Notes: a model not told the origin generated them from the sequence alone. Counted from the first letter of the stretch, positions 45,451 to 57,557 are shown. The stretch is 64,000 nt of DNA from Nyssa sinensis (GCA_008638375.1 CM018052.1:7709506-7773505); one strand, 5' to 3'. A program made the numbers and translations.

Positions 45451-45510
45451 GAATTACTCACGAGCTTAGTAAAGCTCATATAGATTTATCCAACATATTT
45501 CAGGTAATTG
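45451..45510 (+). other. conserved hairpin plus ATATTTCAGGT block of element E
   Basis: GAGCTT (45462-45467), AGTA loop, AAGCTC (45472-45477), then TTTATCCAACATATTTCAGG and T. Stem bases differ from A/B/C, but pairing is kept. Confidence 0.65.
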
Positions 45511-46333
45511 AATTAGCAAGGAGGTAGTAAGTCCATGCAGAATAGTGGAGAACGTGAATGCAATGGATCTTTTGTACCAGGATCTGGTTTGGATGTGATG
45601 TGGAATCTTTTGGGTAGTCATATGACGTATTTTTGGGACTATTGACAACTTGGACCTTTGGGAGTTATCTTTTGTACTTTTGTGGATACATATATGATGT
45701 GTATATAAATGTTGATGAACTATGATGATGATAGTGATCACGATGATCTTACCTTGAGTATCATTTATAAATTATTGGTGTTGAATTGGTTATCAGATGA
45801 GTTGCATATGTTTAGCTTATGTATTTTATATCAAAAAAATATTATCACTCTGGTGCAATTTGTCATGACCCAAAACCCACCCTACGCGGATTAGAGGTCA
45901 GTGACCGACATTATCACTCAAACAGGTCGTACATAATCAAATGAATTACTTAGGAGTGATATATTTTGTTTTTGATACTAATTGCGGAAGCTACACGTGT
46001 GCAACTCATCTGATAACTATTTCAACACCAGCCATTTATAAAGTATACTCAAAGTAAGATCATTGTCACCACTATTATTATCATGTGTCATCGACATCTA
46101 TATATATATATATTAGGTACGTATTCCCAAAAGTACAAAACGTAAATCTCCAAAAGTTCCATTTGTCATCAAGTCTAAAAATATACATCATATGATTACC
46201 AAAAATAATCCACATCATATCTAACCAAAATCCTAGTACAAAAGGTCCATCACATTCACGCTCTCAGCCATACGATTTGGACTTTCCTACTTCACGCCAA
46301 TTTAATTACCTGAAATATATTAGATAAATTCAT

Positions 46334-46353
46334 ATGAGCTTCACTAAGCTCAT
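46334..46353 (-). other. perfect 8-bp stem hairpin of element F
   Basis: ATGAGCTT-CACT-AAGCTCAT. It corresponds to the hairpin in E (45462-45477) and K (59630-59649). Confidence 0.7.
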
Positions 46354-46788
46354 GAGTAATTCCTGCATCTTGTCATAGGTTGTGCAAGATAGAGTTTTGC
46401 AAAAAATACTATGGGCACCAAGTTTCTCAAACAGAGAGCATATACATAAGGATAACTTAAAACATGCTTTCCAAATGGATCATGTATAAAACATACTGAA
46501 GATTCAAGCAGGTATAATGGGAGCATTTCTAAAACAAATTATTCCCGATAACATAATTTGAATATCAAAACACAAGTAAGTAATGTAGAGTTACTCACAA
46601 AACGTATAATAGCTTATGAATTTCTTAAATATGGTTCAGATAGTTAAATACGGAACAAATAGCATAATAACGAATGACAGATATGCACGAGAAAGTATTT
46701 CTAAAATATGTTTCAAATAATAGAAAACAAGAGAAAGATGACAGACACATATTACACACATTGAAGATTCACATAATGAGTCAGAGCA

Positions 46789-47235
46789 CTAAGTGTGTAA
46801 GTCTCATCAAGAGTTGGAGCACCACGTAAGTAAGTCTCATACATGAATTTCATAATGAGTCAGAGCGTCATGTGGGTAAGTCTCATCAAGAATTGGATCA
46901 CTACATGGGTAAACCTCATGTAGACACAAGAATCAAGTCAGAGCACCATGTGGGTAAATCTCATAAAGGGTCAGAGCGCAACATGGATAGGCCTCGGGAT
47001 AGACAAAAGAATTGAGTCAGAGCGCCATGTGGGTAAGTCTCATAAAGAGTCAGAGTGCCACATCGGTAGGCCTCGGGACAGATATAAGAATCGAGTTAGA
47101 GTGCTATGTGGGTAAGTCTCATAAAGAGTCGGAGCACCACATGGATAGGCCTCGGGAGAAACATAAGAAATCGAGTCAAAACACCATGTAGGTAAGTCTC
47201 ATCAAGATTCAGAGCGCCACATGGGTAAGCCTCAG
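46789..47235. repeat. higher-order tandem array, alternating 33- and 46-bp units, element F
   Basis: Units starting GAGT(C/T)(A/G)GAGC occur at about 46789, 46811, 46857, 46890, 46936, 46969, 47016, 47049, 47095, 47128, 47174 and 47207. Spacing alternates 33 and 46-47 bp, so the real period is a 79-bp dimer repeated about five to six times. Confidence 0.85.
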
Positions 47236-48177
47236 GACAGACACATGATCAGATTCAAAACAAGTATAGTTCAGGTTGCGTAGTCAAATTGCTTAACACA
47301 AATCATTTATTTCTCATTGAAAGGGTGCCATAGTTTACAACATTTTTTTCAAATTAGCACACATGATTGACATTTTGAAATATAGGCATGAAAAACATAG
47401 TTCTCGGATATTGCAGAAAGTGTAGAAAAACATTTGAGCAGATATAAAAAATCATAAGATAGACATTTGAATAGGATATAAAAGCATTGATCTAGGGTAC
47501 GGGATTACTCACAAAAAGGTTAAGTATTTTGAACAACCATAGAAGATAAAATACCACTGATTCAGGGTGCAAGGTTAATCCCTTTAAACTTTTAGTCAGC
47601 TATGCTAGCCCCCTTTCTTTTGTCTTTAGTTCCTACATCATAACTTAAATATACATAACTATGCATTAGAACATAACTGAGGTATTACTATTGGCTACTT
47701 ATTATTTCTGTAGCTAACTTTTCCTTAATGAATTTTATTCGTTGGTTTGGTAGCTTTAAACTTTAAGTTAGGTCCCGCCTTCTTTTTCTAAATTCATTTT
47801 ATAACTAAATTACTGCTTAGGACATAAAGGGTATTACCTCATTTGTTGTTTCATATTTTTTAGAATATATTTGGGCTTAATAGACTTCACTATTGAGTTC
47901 AGAACGTCCGAAATAGTCAAGATAGTCTACCTTTTATATTTAATTGGCTAGGGGTAAAATGGTAATTTTATATTAAGTATCTTAATTTTTTGGGACTTAA
48001 GTTCACAAATCAGACTCCACCGTTGAGTCCGGAATGCCCAAAAACATTGGGTTACACCATTTTTTTATTTTATTTGGGCATCGGAACCATTTTACCAAAT
48101 TAAATTAATTTAATTCTTTTATTTTATATTATATATATATATATATATTAAGTCCATAATATTCACATGTGTGACAT

Positions 48178-48242
48178 TGGCACAGTGGCCACACACTTGG
48201 GTTTAAGGTTCACATGCGCACATAGGTCGGGGGTTCGAATCC
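48178..48242 (+). promoter_or_regulatory. tRNA-like segment with perfect Pol III A and B boxes, element F
   Basis: A box TGGCACAGTGG (48178-48188) and B box GGTTCGAATCC (48232-48242), starts 54 nt apart. This is the spacing of a class II (Leu/Ser-type) tRNA of about 82 nt. The strand is opposite to element F. Between the boxes there is no convincing anticodon arm and I see no complete cloverleaf, so this is a tRNA-derived promoter-like relic, not a tRNA gene. Confidence 0.65.
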
Positions 48243-50357
48243 TGGGGCTGTGGCTTCTTATTTTTATTTATTTTTTTGGTTTTTCATTAGCCAAACGGTG
48301 GACAAAGGGACAAAACTAAGATAACATATCCCAACCTTGCTTGGGTTATTAAATCAAGGCCCTATCTTTATAGCCGAACAGCCTCATTTAGTTTTTATTT
48401 AAAACCTAAAAGCCTAAACGATACCGTCTCACTTAATCGAATGTGCGCTTGGGCAGGTTCCGACCTGAACCCGAAACCAGACCCGTCCTGTTCATTGTCT
48501 TTCCCATTTCTCATGCTACTGTTACCCTAGTTGCAGGTTTCACAAACTCCATATTTCATGACTTTTTAGTGATCTTTTTCCTTTGCTTTCAATTCCTATG
48601 AGTTTCTAGGACACAAGGGGATCATTTTGGCGTTGGTTTGGGGAATCGAATTGAGCTCAAAAGCTCGGTCAAACTTTCTTGGTATTTTTTGAATATTGCT
48701 TAGTACATGCCCATTTCAACACCAAAATGCATGGGATTTATTTTATTTTGATGGTCTCATTATGGGGTTTAAATCCTCGTTCCTAAATTGGGCTTTGATG
48801 TTCGTTTTGTAGGGATTGGTTTCCAAACCCGTGGTTGTAACTCGAGGTTTAGGGGCCTTTCTTTGGGTGTTTTGGTCGCGGACTAGGGTTTTTGTACCCC
48901 TTGTGAGGTCTATTCCAAGTCCCAAGTGTAGGATTTAGGTTAATGAAGGTTGGTTCAGGTCTGTAGTTTTGAAGGTCCATCAATGATGGATTTTGTATAG
49001 GGGAAACTGTTTTGGCTTTCTTTGGTCCCTTCTTCACTTTTAAACTCTAAAACAACATCATCAAGGACCATGCATGAACTCAAACTCTATTACACATTAA
49101 GTTTTTTGCAAAATTTTCTAGAGAGAAGATTTTAAATAGTTTAGGGTTTTTAATTTTATACCTTTCACAGTGAGCCTCTTCTCCCTTTCTTTATTGATTC
49201 TGCCTTCCTAAGCCTCTAGGGTCTTAACTGATGCTTGCATGCAAGCTTCCTTTCTTCTTCCTCTTCCTCTCTTCTTCTTCTTCTTCTTCTTTTCTCACAC
49301 CTTCTCTCTCTCTAGCCCCTCAATACACACACATGCATAACACTTAGTGAGTTCTGTCTCACGCTTGGTCATATATATATATACATATACATATATTTTT
49401 TGTATTTTTAATTTGGCGTGAGGTGTTGTATGAAATGTGATTGGCTGTGTTGGGTGGTGGAGGAAAATTTTATATAGCATAAATACATATAATGTGAGAT
49501 ATATTGTCACGACCCGAAACCCATCTTGTGCGAATCTCGTATCGCGACCGCCACCCTTCGGCCCAAAGGCCTTAGGGCAAGGCTCACATAAGCGAAGGTA
49601 TCGGACGGCGGTGTGGCCTGTGTTTACAGAAATGTGAAATTTTTTTTTTCTTTTCTCATTTAAATCTCTAGCACATCTGCCCGATACTACCGCTCTTCAT
49701 AACGGTACACATGATTATACATTCAGAGCATAATAAAAATTTCTAAAGTTTTATACATAATTCGTATCCAGTTGTCCCTAAGGACTTAGTTACATAACAT
49801 TTAAATATTGTCTATAATCAAAAGCGACTAACTATAAGTCTTGGTACTTTCCAAAAACTGCTAATCCTGAATTGAGCTTCCTATGCCCTTCCTCAAAATG
49901 AGCATAGTTTTAAACATCTTCATCATCAAAAATCAAGACTTGCTTCAATTACTTGAAATATTGGTTAGAATAAATCTGGTCAGCTAATCTAAGCTTGTGA
50001 GTAATTCCGGCATTTGTTATGGGGTTTCAATTGGTAGTGGTTTAGCACGTGAAAGTTTATAAAATAATCACTACCAATTGCTCGTACACTTTGAACACAA
50101 AATATATGCATTCTTTAAAACAGATAGCTTTGAAACATTTAAAGTATTCAAGCTAAACAGTACTTCTTCAAATAGAATATATGAACTTCAAAACACGTAG
50201 ATATGCATAGAAAAATGAGAGTAAAAACCTGCTTCCATTTTTACACATATCATCTTATCACTTTCATTAGTAGAATCCGTTTCGAACTGGACTCCAATTT
50301 TACTACAATGGAGATATCTTATGCCTAGGGGTTTAGATCCTGCTACCTGAAATTTTA

Positions 50358-53300
50358 TGTAGAGATTTGAAAAAAAAAATAATAAAAAAAAATAAAATCA
50401 AATATTTAAACTGGTTAACCAAGTGCCAGGATAAATTCATGGGATTGATACGAATCATTCTTACCGAACGAGACCCAATATTGGTAAGTAAATAATTAAA
50501 TTGAGCCCCGACTTTATATCAAATTTACTAGCATTTTATAATATTTTGTGGCATAAAATATTTATAAAATATTTAATATGGTAAGTTAAAAAAAAAAAGA
50601 AAAGAAAAAGGGAAAGTGTCGGCAGCCTTGGGAAATGGGGCTTGAAATGTGTGGTGTGTGTTTGAGTGTAGGTCGGTGGAAAAGAGAAAAAAAGGAAAAA
50701 GGGGTTATACAGAGAGAGAGAGAGAGAAAAGGAGAAACCGAGAGATAGAAATGGGAAACAGGGGCTGGTCGCGTGAAAACAGGGGAAGAAAAGAAAAGAG
50801 AGAAAAAGAGAAAGGGGGAGAGAAAGAAGAGAGGGAGAGAAAGTCGGTGCAGAAGAGGGGAGCTCCGATCGTCGCACGGTGAATCCCCAACCAGAACTGA
50901 ACTTGTGCCTTGTGATTGTCCAACGGTTGGCTCACCTTCGAAACCCGAACAGGTTCTCTTTGTTGCTGCTCTGTTCCAGCTTGGGTTCAGATTTGCTCAG
51001 CCGTGAAAGATGGGGAATTTGCAAAGATACAAATATATCTATATCTATATATATATATATGGTTGTGTTTGTGTTGGTGTAGCGGTGCGGTAGGAGAGAA
51101 TTTTGTCATGAGGATGGGTTTAAATAGCGTATTGATGCTGAGATTTTGGTTTAGATTGAAGAAAATGGAGATTGTTTGAAAACTTGGTGGGCGACTCTCT
51201 CTCGTGTTCAATTCGATACAGTGATATATATATATATATTTATGTACCAAGGTGACGGTGTAGAAAGGGGAGCCTCCATTCCTGGACGTGGTGTTGGTCG
51301 ATTGCTGCTGCAAACCAGAAGCGGTGCTGGTAGCCACGAGATTTTGGGGTCAGAACAATAAAGGTTCTGCAATATATTGATGTTTATACAGGAATCGTTC
51401 CAATTGGGTGAAGATGACTTCAAGGTTGTGATTGAACAAAGTTCTATGAGTTCCGTTGGTCGCTGAGTTGGGCCATAGGATTGAGCTCTCTGTAGCTAAG
51501 TCAGTCTATTGAGTTGAATGGGGGATGGCACAATTGGTGCAACCAATAGCGAACGAAGTATTGTGTGGAGAATGGATACAGGTTTTCGTTTAAGCAGAAC
51601 GGATGTCAAGTGGGTTGAAATTGCTGATTCTGCCGTGTTTGGAAATAATCGATGCACCTTATTGTTGTGAGTTTTGGATCAGAATAGGATCAATACTTTG
51701 TAAATAAATAGGGTTGATGGTTCAGGTTGTAACGGGTGAATTGAAGCAACCGGAATTCTGGACGAAGGGGAACCATTTGCACCAAAACAAGGGGATTTTT
51801 GCAGTTCAAGGGCAGTAGTGTTGGCTGAATTGAGAGCTTGTACAGTGGTCTTTGGAGCTACAGTTCTTAACATTTAAAGATGCCTTGAAGGTTCCAGGTG
51901 ATAATTGAAAAATTGGCAGTTGATAGGGGCGTTGATGGAAGATGAGGGGAACGAAAGTGCAAGGTGGAATTTTGAAGGAATTCTTGTGTGACTGATTTTG
52001 ATTTAGGAGGTTTTTGATAATGACAATGCTTCCTGCAGTGAAGGATGACTATGAGAAGCTACCGAGATGTTTATTGAAAGTTCATAGTTGCTAGCAGAAT
52101 TATTTGAGGAGATTGCCCAGGCAGATCTTGAGGTGTTGTGCAGCGGTTTATTTATGGAATCCAAATGAGGTCTAGCCATTCTTGTTGGGATATTGTGCAT
52201 ATGATTCAACATATGCAAAGAGGGAAAATCCAGTAATATATGAAGCTGATTGTCCGGGTTTGAAACAGACTAATAGAAGCAGCAGAGCTGCTGTCCAGTG
52301 ATGGAGGTTGGGGAAACCTGTAACTATCGGATGTTGTGATTTCTGTGATGAATTGGAGGAAGGGAAAGTCCTTCAATATCTGATGGATGGGATGATAAAA
52401 GGACAGAATCTGTCAGGATCATCATCTGCTTGAGGAAAAAAGGTTGAAGAAGCTGATGAAACTGGATTTAAAATGGTTGGCCGACTCGATCAACCTGCCG
52501 GTGTGTTTTCTTCAACTTTCGAACCGTGGACTGAAGATGAACTTGGTTGATTGGATTGCATAGTGGACACAGCTTAGTGGGGTTGAGATAACCCGATCAG
52601 GTATGGTACTTTACTAAGTAAGGAATAGAATTAAATTAGGATTGATGTGCATATTGGTTGCATGATTTTTGTGCTTATCTGTTGATAGAAGATCACATAG
52701 GAATTATTGCTTCTTTGAGTTGATTGTTTATATGTTTCCATGTTCTTTATGATTATTTGGGAGTTGTGATTTACTTCTTGAGTTGTCGTCCTATGTGATT
52801 TATGTTTTAGAAGGATTGTTGATATTGTGACATGTGGATTTGCATAAGTGTTGAGATTGATCGAGCATGACACGTAGATTGTGGATGAAGTCTTGTGATT
52901 TAATCTTAAATGTAATACATTATGTAAAGCATGTTGCATATGCTTATGAAAGTGATGTTTCATTTGAACTGTATTATTGCATGATGAAATCATGGCATAT
53001 TGGCATAGTGTGATTCCTTGAAAGCATAGTGTGGGTCAGCACGAGGTGCTGGTGCATTATGAGGGTGCAGATCCTGTGGTGAAAAACCCAAAATTGGCCA
53101 TTAGGTACTCGCAGGCCTACGGGGTCCGGACCGTAAAGCGAGACATATATTGGTACTTGCATGCCAACGGGGAAGAACCGTGAAGCGAGACATGGGTGTG
53201 ACATTGAGATGCATGGGTGTGTCATGCATATTACTTGCGCTTTGTGTTGATGAATTTGTGAACGTGATATAGGGTTTTATACAGATGTAGTTTGTACATT

Positions 53301-53964
53301 GCCATTATATTGTATGCATGATTAGGGAGGCATGTAGATATACATGTACACTTGCACATGCCACGACCTAATTTTATTCTTTGCATTAGTATTGTACCAT
53401 ACCAACATGTTGGCGCTGACCCATTCATGGGCACAGGTTTCAGATAAAGCATCCTGGTATGCGGGACTTGATGAAGTCTTGGAGAACGGAGAGGAAATAA
53501 ATTTGGAAGAATATTTGGGCCCTTGGGGCGTATTTTGATTTTATAAAGGATTGGTGTGTTTCTAAAAAGAATGGAAATGGTATTGTATATTGTAATAAAT
53601 GATCTTTTAGTTTAAGTGTAGGAGTAGACGTGATGGATTGTATAAGTAGGCGATGTATATTTAACTTTGATAGAGTTGTGGCCATCGAGTGAGGATGGAT
53701 TGTGACTGTTGTATATATATATGATGTATTGTGTTTATCAGGGGGAAAAAGGCTCGAAAAACGAAGGAGGTGCTGCTGAAATTTTTTTAAAACAGGAATG
53801 TATGTGTATTGATGGATGTATAGTTCTGTTACTGGATTAGGCATGTATCTATATTAGTTATAAATTAGTTAAATTGTTATTTATTTACTTGCTATTTATT
53901 TATTTTCTTCTTTTGTTTCCTTCAGTGGCATCCCCGGGTTCGGTCGGGAATTCGGGGCGTGACA
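50358..53964 (+). mobile_element. element I: 3.6-kb TG...CA solo-LTR-like element inside H, TSD TTTTA
   Basis: Begins TGTAGAGATTTGAAAA, ends TTCGGGGCGTGACA, flanked by TTTTA (50353-50357, 53965-53969). Its family differs from A-H but is shared with J: the same start (TGTAGAGAT), the same end, and a conserved block at 52978-53090 with GATCCTGTGGTGAAAAACCC. A GA-rich, 5'-UTR-like stretch lies at 50710-50850. No conserved coding domain; ORFs up to 134 codons are short and without relatives in J. It is the innermost and youngest insertion of the nest. Confidence 0.85.
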
Positions 53965-54605
53965 TTTTACGTGTCATAGTTGAATTTCGAAGAAACTCAA
54001 TGTCGCATGTAGTGCTTATGCACACTTATCATGCATTACTAGTGGCAACATGAGGTAATAAACATTTACGAATAAATGCTATTTAAAAGCATTAAAACAT
54101 ATAACATATAACTTCTTTAATAGGACTTCAAATACTTGGAATAAACATTCTCAGAATATTTAGACATTCTAAGATATTTTTAAAAAGACTGTAATAGAAA
54201 CCATTCACTGAGCATGTCACAATAGGATTTATAAGAACGGAATATTTAAAACGTTAATCATGTAATACTGAATTTGATATTCAATGCTTCATGATATTTT
54301 GAAATTTAAAATTTCTTCAAATCCATGGAGTTAAATCTCCATTTCAAATGCAGGGTTACTCACCTTATACGTTTAGGTTGATGCTACTGTTGTGCTTTCC
54401 CCTTGTCTTTTTTCAACCTAAAATAATTTATAAAAAATTCCATAAATCTCACATGCATTTAAATCAACTTGTGATCTTAGTCTATTCTTAGACTATGTTA
54501 GCCTAGTTTGATGATAGGTTTTACTTTTAAAATCGGCCTAACTCATAGTGATTTATAATTGTTTTACATATCTATTTATTTTATGTGCTTATTTATAACT
54601 AGACA

Positions 54606-54812
54606 TTACTTTCGAAGCATTTCCTTAAGTGTTTCAGTGTCTTCCGTCATTTCTTCCTCTTTCAAAGCTTTTTCTACAAGTTTCCTTGTTGTTTCTTCCT
54701 TCATAAATCGCCCCATTGGGACGATAGGAGCTTTGTATATAAAGGGCCTAACCGAGACGATCTGACATTTCTTGGCGATTCTAATCTTTCTTTTTATGTT
54801 TTGCTCTCTCAA
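54606..54812 (-). CDS. conserved ORF of unknown function in element H (SVRPF ORF)
   Basis: 68 codons on the sense strand of H, starting MREQNIKRKIRIAK and carrying IVSVRPFIYKAP, then a charged helical tail (MKEETTRKLVEKALKEEE) and TEDTETLKEMLRK at the stop. Just upstream, in another frame near 54860-54830, lies MDKTQEAFMEEL, which matches VDKKQQEFMREL of the homologue in element C. The original protein was therefore longer and H has a frameshift. The ORF lies about 2.33 kb from the H start; in C it lies about 2.44 kb from the start. Elements A, B, E and F lack it at that place. Function unknown. Confidence 0.5.
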   Translation of the reverse strand: MREQNIKRKIRIAKKCQIVSVRPFIYKAPIVPMGRFMKEETTRKLVEKALKEEEMTEDTETLKEMLRK

Positions 54813-55345
54813 ATCAGTTCCTCCATAAAAGCTTCTTGAGTTTTATCCATAATGATTCTTGAGTCTTAACTTATAACACAATTTAACGTGTTAGAAATTA
54901 AATTAAATTTCATTTAATTTATTACTCTTCTAGTAGCTTCATTAAATCATAAGGTTTGATTCTATTACTTTACATATTTACGTGTCACATTTTTTCGTAC
55001 TTCATTTCATAATATGGACCTCACCATCGAGTCCGGAATGTCGAAGAAAGTCAATTTAGACATTCTCGAACTTCCCTTTGACTTTAGGGGTACTAAGGGC
55101 AAAATGGTCATTTTACCCCTTTACGTGTCTTTATTTTTTGGGGTCCGATGTCGTGACACGAACCTCACCATTGGTCTCAGAAGGTCCAAGATAGTAAAAA
55201 TACACTAATAACTTGTTCAATTTGGATATCGGACCATTTCGTCATTATTTAATTTAATTAATCAATTTAATTTAATTTAATATAATTTATGTATAATATA
55301 TATATATATATATATATTTGGGCATTAAATGGACATGGGATTGTC

Positions 55346-55400
55346 CCGTCCAATTGGTTTGTATGCCTCCATTCCTACCCTTGGTCCCCTGTTCGAGTCC
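55346..55400 (+). promoter_or_regulatory. tRNA-like segment 1 of element H
   Basis: A-box-like CCGTCCAATTGG (55346-55357) and B-box-like TGTTCGAGTCC (55390-55400), starts 44 nt apart, the standard class I tRNA spacing. The A-box region resembles that of element B. Confidence 0.45.
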
Positions 55401-55490
55401 AGGGGCTGCGCCCCTTTTCTTTTTTATAATAATTCTTTCTTATATAACATATATATATTTTGGGCCCTTATGAGACCACATGAGCATTCA

Positions 55491-55555
55491 CGACTTAGTG
55501 GAAATGGGAAGGAAGGTTAGGTGCTTGGGCACCCCCAGGTTTGGGGTTCGAATCT
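55491..55555 (+). promoter_or_regulatory. tRNA-like segment 2 of element H
   Basis: A-box-like CGACTTAGTGG (55491-55501) and B box GGTTCGAATCT (55545-55555), starts 54 nt apart, the same as in F. Two tRNA-like segments about 145 bp apart in one element suggest a duplicated module. Confidence 0.5.
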
Positions 55556-56725
55556 AAGAGGCTGCATCTCTTTTAAATTTTTTTTTTCTTCTTACAACCC
55601 TTGTCCAAAACGGCGTAGTATCGCCTGCCCATTAGATCTGGTCAGGTTTTGACCCAAACCGACCCAGATCTGATTCAATCTTGGCCCGATAAACCCCACG
55701 GTTTTCCGATCATCCCTTTCGGCCATCTCGCCGACGTCGGTCGCTGAAAAAATGCGGCAGCCCCCATTTTGAAGCCATTTTGACGTCCAAATTTTTATAT
55801 TTTTACATCAAATGAAGCCTAGAACATTAAGGAATTCTTTAAAACTGATTTTAGCCCCTAACAGACTCATTCTCCAACACCCACTTCCTATTTCGGGTGT
55901 TGCACCAGTGAAAGGAACAATCTGCTATAAAATGGTTATTTTAACACCATTTTCCATTATTTTGGTTGCGTTAGATTTCTATTCAGACTTCCTACTCATG
56001 TACAAGCTCAAAACTACGTTTAGTTTCACTTAAAATTTCTTAAGTTTCAGAATTATAAACCCACTTCCTATTTTCAAAACCTGTAACTTTAAATTTCTAC
56101 CTTGATTCTACATGCATTTCTTTCATTCTTTTTGCAAACTAAAGTCTAAAGCATGTAGATTAAGACCCTGTTATTGCATGCTTTCAATCTAAAATATAAT
56201 TGAATACAACTCAACCAAAATTATACCTGTTTAAGTTGATTTCTCAAAATCTTCCTTCCTCAGTTTTCTTTCTTCTTCTCATACGTTCAGCTTCTCTCTC
56301 TACTTCAGACCTCAACTATCAAGTCTGCTTGTTTTTGATCTTCTGAATTACAACCATCCCACGCAACACTTTTATATATGTTAACACCCACACACGCATA
56401 CGTGCACCTGTTACATACAGCCCACTCATGTTCTCTCTCTCTCTCTCTCTCCTCTTTCTCAATTCTTCCTCTCTATTTCTCCCTTTAAATTTCCCTTCTT
56501 ACCCGACCCTAAGGTCGGTGGCATTGCCACCTGTTGGCTGCCATTCTTTCTTTATCATTTTCTTTTTTTGACATGGAGAACAGCTGCATGGCTGCATGCA
56601 GCCACTAATTCTCTCTCATCTTCTTCTTAATCCCTCTAAATTCTTCTACATGATTCCATTACCTTCTAATTACTTAATTCCTTCTATTTTCATTTCTTAT
56701 TTTTTTAGATGTATTTATATGGCAG

Positions 56726-56726
<1 letters not shown>

Positions 56727-56764
<38 letters not shown>
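56727..56764. repeat. (TA)n microsatellite in H
   Basis: About 38 bases of alternating TA. Confidence 0.9.
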
Positions 56765-56769
<5 letters not shown>

Positions 56770-57557
56770 TTATATATCATTTAATATATAGGTGTAGTAG
56801 TTAATATGTAGGCATATAGATATATATACATTTATATTTATTTATGTCTTTTTATTTTATTTATTTTCTTATCATAGTATTATAATTACTATTTATTTTA
56901 TATATTTCATTTTATTTTTCACTTTGTTAACCAGACTTAATATTCACTCTTCATGTCTTGATTTTATAATCAGAACCTTATTTTTTTTGGATTTATTTTC
57001 TTGGAATCAACCTCGTTATTTAAGGTCTCGGTATTTTTGGAATTGTTATTTATTTTTCGATTAAATTTTCTTGATCTTCCTTCTAAGGGTCACTAATTAA
57101 TAATTAGCGACTTACTGATTCTTTAATTGGGTTAGGGTGTTACATATATAGCACAAACGTGCTTGTAGCCCAACAGGTTTATTTTTTGTGTATAAGTTTT
57201 TTCCACCTTTTGGCTCTTGGGATCAAACCTTTGGGCTAGCATTTCTTTGGCTTATTTCCAATCTTGCTCTCTTTATGCCTTGTTTGACATTTGGCATATT
57301 TTATCCTATTCCCCCTTTTTGCTTTATTTCCTATTTTTTTCTCGTGTACTTGTATTCTCTGTAGTCTTTATTATCTTGGTTTAATTTTAAATAATTTTCA
57401 TTTTCCTTCATAAAGTCTCTAATATTTAAATTAGTGACTTGATTCCCAATAATTAGACCGGGGTGTTATAGAATTCATTTGATTTTGTACGGCCTGTTTG
57501 CGCGATAGTGTCGGTCACTGCCCTTAATCCGTATAGGGTGGGTTTCGGGTCGTGATA

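Larger units (their letters stand above)
49505..57144 (-). mobile_element. element H: TG...CA solo-LTR-like element inside F, split by I; TSD TATAT
   Basis: Minus-strand copy of the A/B family. It starts TGTCACGACCCGAAACCC at 49505 and ends GGGTGTTACA at 57144, flanked by TATAT (49500-49504, 57145-57149). About 4.03 kb without I. Its 3' part matches A and B closely (CCACCCTTCGGCCCAAAGGC). It carries both 19-bp motifs (55016, 55160), two tRNA-like segments (55346, 55491) and the conserved SVRPF ORF (54606-54812). A long TA tract is at 56727-56764. Confidence 0.85.
45861..57470 (-). mobile_element. element F: TG...CA solo-LTR-like element inside E, split by H
   Basis: Minus-strand relative of E. 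It starts TGTCATGACCCAAAACCC at 45861 and ends GGGGTGTTATA at 57470, flanked by CAATT (45856-45860) and GAATT (57471-57475), which differ by one base. Without H and its duplication it is about 3.97 kb. It contains a perfect hairpin (46334-46353), a dimeric tandem array (46789-47235), both 19-bp motifs (47882, 48012) and the best-preserved tRNA-like segment (48178-48242). E and F are opposite copies of one family, so the DNA here could form a long inverted repeat. Confidence 0.82.
42260..57557 (+). mobile_element. element E: TG...CA solo-LTR-like element, split by F
   Basis: Begins TGTAACACCCCAAACCG at 42260. After the F insertion it resumes at 57476 and ends GGGTCGTGATA at 57557 (last CA changed to TA). 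Flanks are GCACT (42255-42259) and GCAGC (57558-57562), an imperfect duplication. Without F it is about 3.68 kb. Modules: GT/GA microsatellites (42530-42600), tRNA-like segment (43624-43686), 19-bp motifs (43834, 43976), tandem array (44633-45020) and hairpin block (45451-45510). An intact relative of the junction sequence (GTGCAATTTATTTGATTCTG) at 62888 confirms that 45860 and 57476 were joined. Confidence 0.8.

Noticed and set aside
48178..48242. A functional tRNA gene
   Set aside because: A and B boxes are perfect, but I cannot draw a full acceptor, D, anticodon and T-stem cloverleaf, so only a tRNA-like module is claimed.
50640..51440. A host gene exon in element I (several overlapping ORFs near 50.6-51.4 kb)
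   Set aside because: ORFs on both strands are low-complexity and not shared with J; the interval lies between clean TSDs of a transposable element.
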